Shown: positions 28,581 through 32,042 of the stretch, piece after piece | Numbering within the stretch: the first letter of the stretch is position 1 | Layout of the letters: each line of letters starts with the position of its first letter | NCBI GenBank assembly: GCA_025928655.1 | Contig: JAICJC010000033.1 | Location: forward strand, 1-32,042 | Reading direction: 5' to 3' | Origin: Thermoleophilia bacterium | GTDB taxonomy: Bacteria; Actinomycetota; Thermoleophilia; Gaiellales; JAICJC01 | DNA length: 32,042 nt | Notes under the pieces: generated by a model | Told to the model about the DNA's origin: nothing | What the model saw: only the letters and a program-made list of their open reading frames with translations | Database searches by the model: none | Program-made: the position numbers and the translations under genes

Positions 28581-29324
28581 TCAGGCCGAGGCCGACCGCA
28601 GACGTGGGGTGACGGTCTTCGACGTGACGTCGAGGACCATGCTGATCAGCTCTTCGCGGTTTTCTCGGAACCGCTCCGACGGCGCGGAGATCCCCATCGC
28701 CATGGTGCCGTCCGCGACCGGTGCGGCCACGCACGAGACTCCCTCGGCGAACGCCTCCTGGTCGATGGCGTACCCGGCGTCGCGCACCATGCCGATCTCC
28801 TGCCGCAGCGACGCCGGGTCGGTGGCGGCCCGGGCCGATTTCGAGACGGCGTGCTTCTGGAGGTAGTCGTCGAGGGCGCCGGCGGCGCTGAACGCCAGCA
28901 GCACCTTGCCCGAGGCCCGGGCGTGGGTGAGGCCGGAGTAGCCCATGTGCAGCCCCGTGACGCGCACGGCCCGCTGCCCCTCGATGATCGAGAGCAGCAC
29001 CGCGTCGCCATTGCGCCAGGCCGACAGGTAGGCGGTCTCGCCGGTGAGATCGGCCAGCTCGCGCAGGCACGTGACCAGGTACTCGGGGGCCGAGATCTGG
29101 GCCTCAAACGCCTCGGCGAGCAGCCCCACCTTCGGGCCGAGCTGGTAGCGCCGGTCGTCGAGCTTGGTGAGCATGCCGCTCCCGGTCAGCGTGCTCAGCA
29201 GGTGGAACGCGGTGGGCAGCGGGACGTCGAGCTTCGAGGCGATCTCCGCCGCCCGGAGACCGCCGCCGCTGCGCGCGACGAGCTCGAGCACCTCGACGGC
29301 GCGGCTGACGGATTGGATCAGCAT
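28581..29324 (-). CDS. IclR-family transcriptional regulator
   Basis: A 247-aa regulator. The winged HTH occupies the first ~65 residues: IQSVSRAVEVLELVARSGGGLRAAEIASKLDVPLPTAFHLLSTLTGSGMLTKLDDRRYQLGPKVGLL. The effector domain follows (LRELADLTGETAYLSAWRNGDAVLLSIIEGQRAVRVTG ... THARASGKVLLAFSAAG ... GMVRDAGYAIDQEAFAEGVSCVAAPVADGTMAMGISAP). IclR proteins commonly control degradation of aromatic acids, sugar acids and glyoxylate-type compounds. It precedes the SDR-M24-E1-enolase operon on the same strand and diverges from the third SDR gene. A TTTCA-N5-TGAAA site lies 9 nt upstream of its ATG, suggesting autoregulation and control of both directions. Confidence 0.93.
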   Translation of the reverse strand: MLIQSVSRAVEVLELVARSGGGLRAAEIASKLDVPLPTAFHLLSTLTGSGMLTKLDDRRYQLGPKVGLLAEAFEAQISAPEYLVTCLRELADLTGETAYLSAWRNGDAVLLSIIEGQRAVRVTGLHMGYSGLTHARASGKVLLAFSAAGALDDYLQKHAVSKSARAATDPASLRQEIGMVRDAGYAIDQEAFAEGVSCVAAPVADGTMAMGISAPSERFRENREELISMVLDVTSKTVTPRLRSASA

Positions 29325-29332
29325 GGATCTAC

Positions 29333-29347
29333 TTTCATAGTTTGAAA
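29333..29347. promoter_or_regulatory. TTTCA-N5-TGAAA palindrome, putative IclR operator
   Basis: A 15-bp inverted repeat lies in the iclR-SDR divergent region. A second TTTGAA (29353-29358) repeats the motif at 29341-29346 with 12-nt spacing. The TTTCA/TGAAA arms resemble known IclR-family sites such as KdgR boxes (established knowledge). Binding by this IclR is inferred from adjacency. The AT-rich composition stands out from the surroundings. Confidence 0.55.
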
Positions 29348-29353
29348 ACCACT

Positions 29354-29380
29354 TTGAATATGTCGCAGTACCTGTATCAT
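29354..29380 (+). promoter_or_regulatory. Possible promoter of the third SDR gene (TTGAAT-N15-TATCAT)
   Basis: TTGAAT (29354-29359) and TATCAT (29375-29380) are 15 nt apart, a little short. The leader would be ~47 nt and includes AGAGGA before ATG 29435. The -35 overlaps the TTTGAA repeat, consistent with control by the IclR protein. Confidence 0.4.
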
Positions 29381-29434
29381 GGCGGCCCGCGCCGGGTCAA
29401 GCAACCGGCACCCCCGAGCGAGAGGAACGCCCCG

Positions 29435-30169
29435 ATGGAGCTTCACCGATCGACGTGTATCGTCACCGGCGCGGCGAGCGGCATCGGGCGCGCCGTGGCA
29501 GAGCGGCTCACGCGCGCCGGCGCCCGCGTGATCGCGGTCGACCGTGACGCGGCCGGGCTGGCGACCCTGGCGGCGGCCGCCACCCTCGTCGCCGACGTGA
29601 CCGATCCCGAGACCCCGGCGGCACTCGCGGCGACCGGAGGCGTGACCTCCCTCGTCAACGCCGCCGGGATCATTCGCCTGACGGCCCTGGATGACGTGAG
29701 CGAGGACGATTGGGACGCGACCTTCGCCGTGAACGCCCGGGCGCCGTTCTTCCTCACCCAGGCGGTCGGCCGGATCCTCCCGTCGGGAGGCGCCGTCGTG
29801 AACGTCGCCTCCGGGGCCGGCAAGACCGGCGCCACGGTCGAGGCGGCCGTCTACTCGGCCACCAAAGCCGCCGTGCTCTCGATGACGCGGACGTTCGCCG
29901 CCGCGTGGGCACGCCGAGGAGTGCGCGTGAACGCCGTCTGCCCGGGGGTCATCGAGACGCCGATGAACGAGACCGTGCTCGAGGGCATCGCCTCCATCCG
30001 GGGCGTCCCCCGCGAGCAGGTCGAGTTGGCGCGCAACGCGGCCATCCCGATGGGCCGCCCGGCCGCACCCGGCGAGGTCGCAGACGTGGTCGCGTTCCTG
30101 CTCTCCGATGAGTCCGGGTACATGACCGGGCAGTCGATCAACGTCACCGGCGGGACGATCACGTACTAG
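29435..30169 (+). CDS. SDR-family NAD(P)-dependent dehydrogenase (third of three)
   Basis: A 244-aa classical SDR from ATG 29435 (MELHRSTCIVTG), preceded by AGAGGA; the ORF-track start at 29342 lies in the regulatory region. It has CIVTGAASGIGRAVAERL, an acidic residue in VIAVDRDAAGL favouring NAD, Ser in VNVASGAGKTG, YSATK for the catalytic Tyr-Lys pair, VNAVCPGVIETPM, and the closing block MTGQSINVTGGTITY. It is transcribed away from iclR and converges on the permease genes with only 23 nt between, a stretch that carries a short GTC repeat. Its separate promoter suggests a step that needs control distinct from the main operon. Confidence 0.91.
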   Translation: MELHRSTCIVTGAASGIGRAVAERLTRAGARVIAVDRDAAGLATLAAAATLVADVTDPETPAALAATGGVTSLVNAAGIIRLTALDDVSEDDWDATFAVNARAPFFLTQAVGRILPSGGAVVNVASGAGKTGATVEAAVYSATKAAVLSMTRTFAAAWARRGVRVNAVCPGVIETPMNETVLEGIASIRGVPREQVELARNAAIPMGRPAAPGEVADVVAFLLSDESGYMTGQSINVTGGTITY

Positions 30170-30192
30170 GGGGGTGGCGGTCGTCGTCGTCG

Positions 30193-31074
30193 TCAACCCT
30201 TGACCCCCCCGGCGGTGAGCCCGCGGATGAAGAACCGCTGACCGGCGAGGTAGAGGATCACCATGGGGACGGTCGCCCACAGCATCCCCGCCATCACCAG
30301 CGGCACGTCGAGCTGGTACCGCGAGTGGTAGACGGTGAGCCCGACCATCAGCGTGCGCAGGTTCGACTGCTGCAGGAACACGAGCGCGATCAGCACCTCG
30401 TTCCACACCCACAGCGCCTGGACGATCACGACGGTCATCAGCGCCGGCCGCGACAGCGGCACGATCAGCTCGACGAACGTCCGCAGCGTCCCCGCACCGT
30501 CGATCCGGGCGGCCTCGAGCAGCGTGCGCGGCAACGTGCGGTAGAACGTCACGAGCAGGAATGTCGAGAAGGGGAGCAGGAGGCCGGTGTAGATCACGAT
30601 CACCGATCGGTAGGTGTTCAGCACGTGGAGGCTGACCGCCTCCTGGAAGAGCGGTATCACGAGCACGATCGGCGGCACCACCATGAGCGCGACCAGCACC
30701 GCGAGGATGTAGCGGCCCGGCCGCCACTGCATCAGCGCGATGGGGTACGCCGCAAGCGCCGCGAACAGCGTCGAGACGCCGACCGCTATCGCCGTGATCA
30801 GGAGCGAGTTCCCCAGCCAGCGGAACAGCTCGCCGTCCGACAGCGCCTGGCGCATCGTCGAGAGCGTCCAGTGGTGCGGGGGAGCGAACGCGTTGTTGAT
30901 GTATTCGGTGTTGCTCTTGAAGGCGTTGGCGATCATGAAATAGATCGGGAAAGCGGCCAGCAGCGCGAAGACGATCAGCACCGCCTGCCGTGCTGGCACT
31001 CCGACCGTCCGCATGGCCGAGCCGCGGGCGCCCGGACGGCGGCGTGGGAGCCCGGGCTCAGCTCTCGTAGCCAC
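30193..31074 (-). CDS. ABC sugar-importer permease, MalG/UgpE type (CUT1)
   Basis: A 293-aa permease with about six membrane segments. The first is QAVLIVFALLAAFPIYFMIANAFKSNTEYI, with the FKSNTE end typical of MalG-like proteins. The EAA loop is LLEAARIDGAGTLRTFVELIVPLSRPALMTVVI. GTG 31074 overlaps the upstream permease gene by 17 nt; ATG 31014 (MRTVGVPARQ) is a possible shorter start. With the next gene it forms the channel of a carbohydrate-type importer. The ATPase is probably the UgpC-type protein at 21.1-22.3 kb; the binding protein is not in the window. Confidence 0.93.
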   Translation of the reverse strand: MATRAEPGLPRRRPGARGSAMRTVGVPARQAVLIVFALLAAFPIYFMIANAFKSNTEYINNAFAPPHHWTLSTMRQALSDGELFRWLGNSLLITAIAVGVSTLFAALAAYPIALMQWRPGRYILAVLVALMVVPPIVLVIPLFQEAVSLHVLNTYRSVIVIYTGLLLPFSTFLLVTFYRTLPRTLLEAARIDGAGTLRTFVELIVPLSRPALMTVVIVQALWVWNEVLIALVFLQQSNLRTLMVGLTVYHSRYQLDVPLVMAGMLWATVPMVILYLAGQRFFIRGLTAGGVKG

Positions 31075-31948
31075 TGACCTCGAACCTCATCGCAACCCAC
31101 AGCCGGACGACGATGAACACGCTGACGACCGCGAGCAGCATCACGCCGGCGGCCGCGCCGACCCCGATGACGTTGTTCTGGAAGACGGCCTGGTAGATGT
31201 AGTACTCCGAGACGACCGTGCTGTTCTCGGGCCCGCCGCTCGTCATCACGTACACGTAGGCAAACACCCACGAGAGCATCGTGATCAGCTCGACAACGGC
31301 GTAGAAGGCGATCGCGGGCCCGAGCTGTGGGAGCGTCACGTGCCACAGCACGCGCCACCAGCGCGCGCCGTCGACGCGGGCGGCCTCGAAAAGGTGCTCG
31401 TCGACACTCATCAGCCGGGCCAGGCAGAGGATCACCCCGAACCCGAGCTCCTTCCACACGATCACGGCCATGATCGTCCAGAGCGCCCACTGCGGCGTGC
31501 CCAGCCAGTCCTGAGCGACTCCGCCCAAGCCGACGTTGCGAAGCGTCGAGTTGACAATGCCGTTGTCCTGGAAGACGTACCCGAACACCACGCCGACGAC
31601 GGGAATCGAGAGCACGTACGGCAGGAAGATCATCGTGCGATAGAAGCGCCAGCCGCGCTTCCGGTCGAACAGGATCGCCGAGATCAAGACCGAGAGGGCG
31701 ACCAGAATCGGCACCGCGAGGAAGAGCTTGACGTTGTTGCCGATTGCTCCGCGAAACGTGCTGTCCGACCAGACGAAGCGGAAGTTGTCGAGTCCCACGA
31801 ACCGCGACGGGATGTAGGGCGACGGGGAGACGCTCTCCATGCTGTAGCGGACCAGCTGGACCATCGGGTAGAAGTAGACCGCCGCGACCGCCAGGAGCAT
31901 GGGCGCGGCGTACAGCCAGGGCTTGAGGTGTCCGACTCTCATGTGCAT
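31058..31948 (-). CDS. ABC sugar-importer permease, MalF/UgpA type (CUT1)
   Basis: A 296-aa permease with hydrophobic segments starting at KPWLYAAPMLLAVAAVYFYPMVQLVRYSM. It has the typical VGLDNFRFVWSDSTFRGAIGNNVKLF periplasmic block, RTMIFLPYVLSIPVVGVVFGYVF, and the EAA loop LFEAARVDGARWWRVLWHVTLPQLGPAI. Two in-frame ATGs (31948 and 31942) are both possible; upstream sequence is corrupted by homopolymers, so no ribosome-binding site can be judged. It is upstream of and overlaps the MalG-type gene. The binding-protein gene, normally just before such a permease, would lie beyond 32 kb. Confidence 0.93.
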   Translation of the reverse strand: MHMRVGHLKPWLYAAPMLLAVAAVYFYPMVQLVRYSMESVSPSPYIPSRFVGLDNFRFVWSDSTFRGAIGNNVKLFLAVPILVALSVLISAILFDRKRGWRFYRTMIFLPYVLSIPVVGVVFGYVFQDNGIVNSTLRNVGLGGVAQDWLGTPQWALWTIMAVIVWKELGFGVILCLARLMSVDEHLFEAARVDGARWWRVLWHVTLPQLGPAIAFYAVVELITMLSWVFAYVYVMTSGGPENSTVVSEYYIYQAVFQNNVIGVGAAAGVMLLAVVSVFIVVRLWVAMRFEVSGYES

Positions 31949-31956
31949 CGGGCCGT

Positions 31957-32020
31957 GGGGGGGGGGGGGGGGGGCCCGCCCGGCCGGCGGCCGGCGCGGG
32001 GGGGGGGGGCCCCCCCCCCC
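31957..32020. other. Homopolymer/low-complexity stretch, probable assembly artefact
   Basis: Eighteen consecutive G (31957-31974) are followed by a CCGG-rich spacer, then eleven G (31998-32008) directly joined to twelve C (32009-32020). No comparable run occurs in the other 31.9 kb. Such runs are typical of poly-G read artefacts at contig ends. Sequence from about 31957 to 32042 should not be trusted, and no feature is called there. Confidence 0.75.
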
Positions 32021-32042
32021 GCGTGAGGAGGGGAGGACGACG

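Noticed and set aside
30170-30192. GTC trinucleotide repeats between the third SDR and the permease genes as a regulatory repeat
   Set aside because: Only about five units in a 23-nt convergent gap; no pairing or conservation evidence visible.

Overview
The window is very GC-rich by eye. Its genes are packed tightly, often with ATGA or GTGA stop/start overlaps, and several start codons sit about 6-8 nt after a TANNNT -10 hexamer, as expected for leaderless transcripts. Ku, a GAF-ANTAR regulator, an RsbW-like ATPase, class III cyclase domains and many catabolic oxidoreductases together suggest a soil-type high-GC actinobacterium, possibly Thermoleophilia-like. That placement is inference: no rRNA or other phylogenetic marker is present. 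No tRNA, rRNA, CRISPR array, transposase or phage gene was seen.

Layout. 1-3.3 kb: end of an AraC-type regulator, a LysE/RhtB exporter, a cupin divergent from a TetR regulator that is translationally coupled to a class III cyclase-domain protein, and a VOC protein. 3.4-7.2 kb: a minus-strand operon of class A FAD monooxygenase, YtcJ-like amidohydrolase and LLM flavin-dependent oxidoreductase, preceded by a perfect 7+7 bp inverted repeat. 7.2-8.9 kb: Ku and a small lipoprotein. 9.0-12.9 kb: a complete Pot-type (polyamine/Fe3+/opine family) ABC importer in the order binding protein, permease, permease, ATPase. Divergent from it, 13.06-16.9 kb: two tandem paralogous CocE/NonD (S15-type) hydrolases. 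17-18.2 kb: an RsbW-like anti-sigma ATPase divergent from a GAF-ANTAR antiterminator.

18.6-31.9 kb is a large catabolic locus. A PcaB/PurB-type lyase diverges from a LacI regulator across a consensus promoter carrying a perfect 21-bp palindrome. A minus-strand run from about 29.3 to 21.1 kb then encodes an IclR regulator, two SDR dehydrogenases, an M24 'pita-bread' protein, a VOC enzyme, E1 alpha and beta of a 2-oxoacid dehydrogenase, an enolase-superfamily enzyme and a MalK/UgpC-type ATPase. A third SDR diverges from iclR, and two MalF/MalG-type permeases lie beyond it. The ATPase and permeases probably form one importer whose binding protein lies outside the window. The likely logic is carbohydrate-acid or hydroxy-acid uptake, NAD-linked oxidation, dehydration/cycloisomerisation and TPP-dependent oxidation; the substrate cannot be read from the sequence.

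The last ~90 bases contain long G and C homopolymers that look like an assembly or sequencing artefact at a contig edge.
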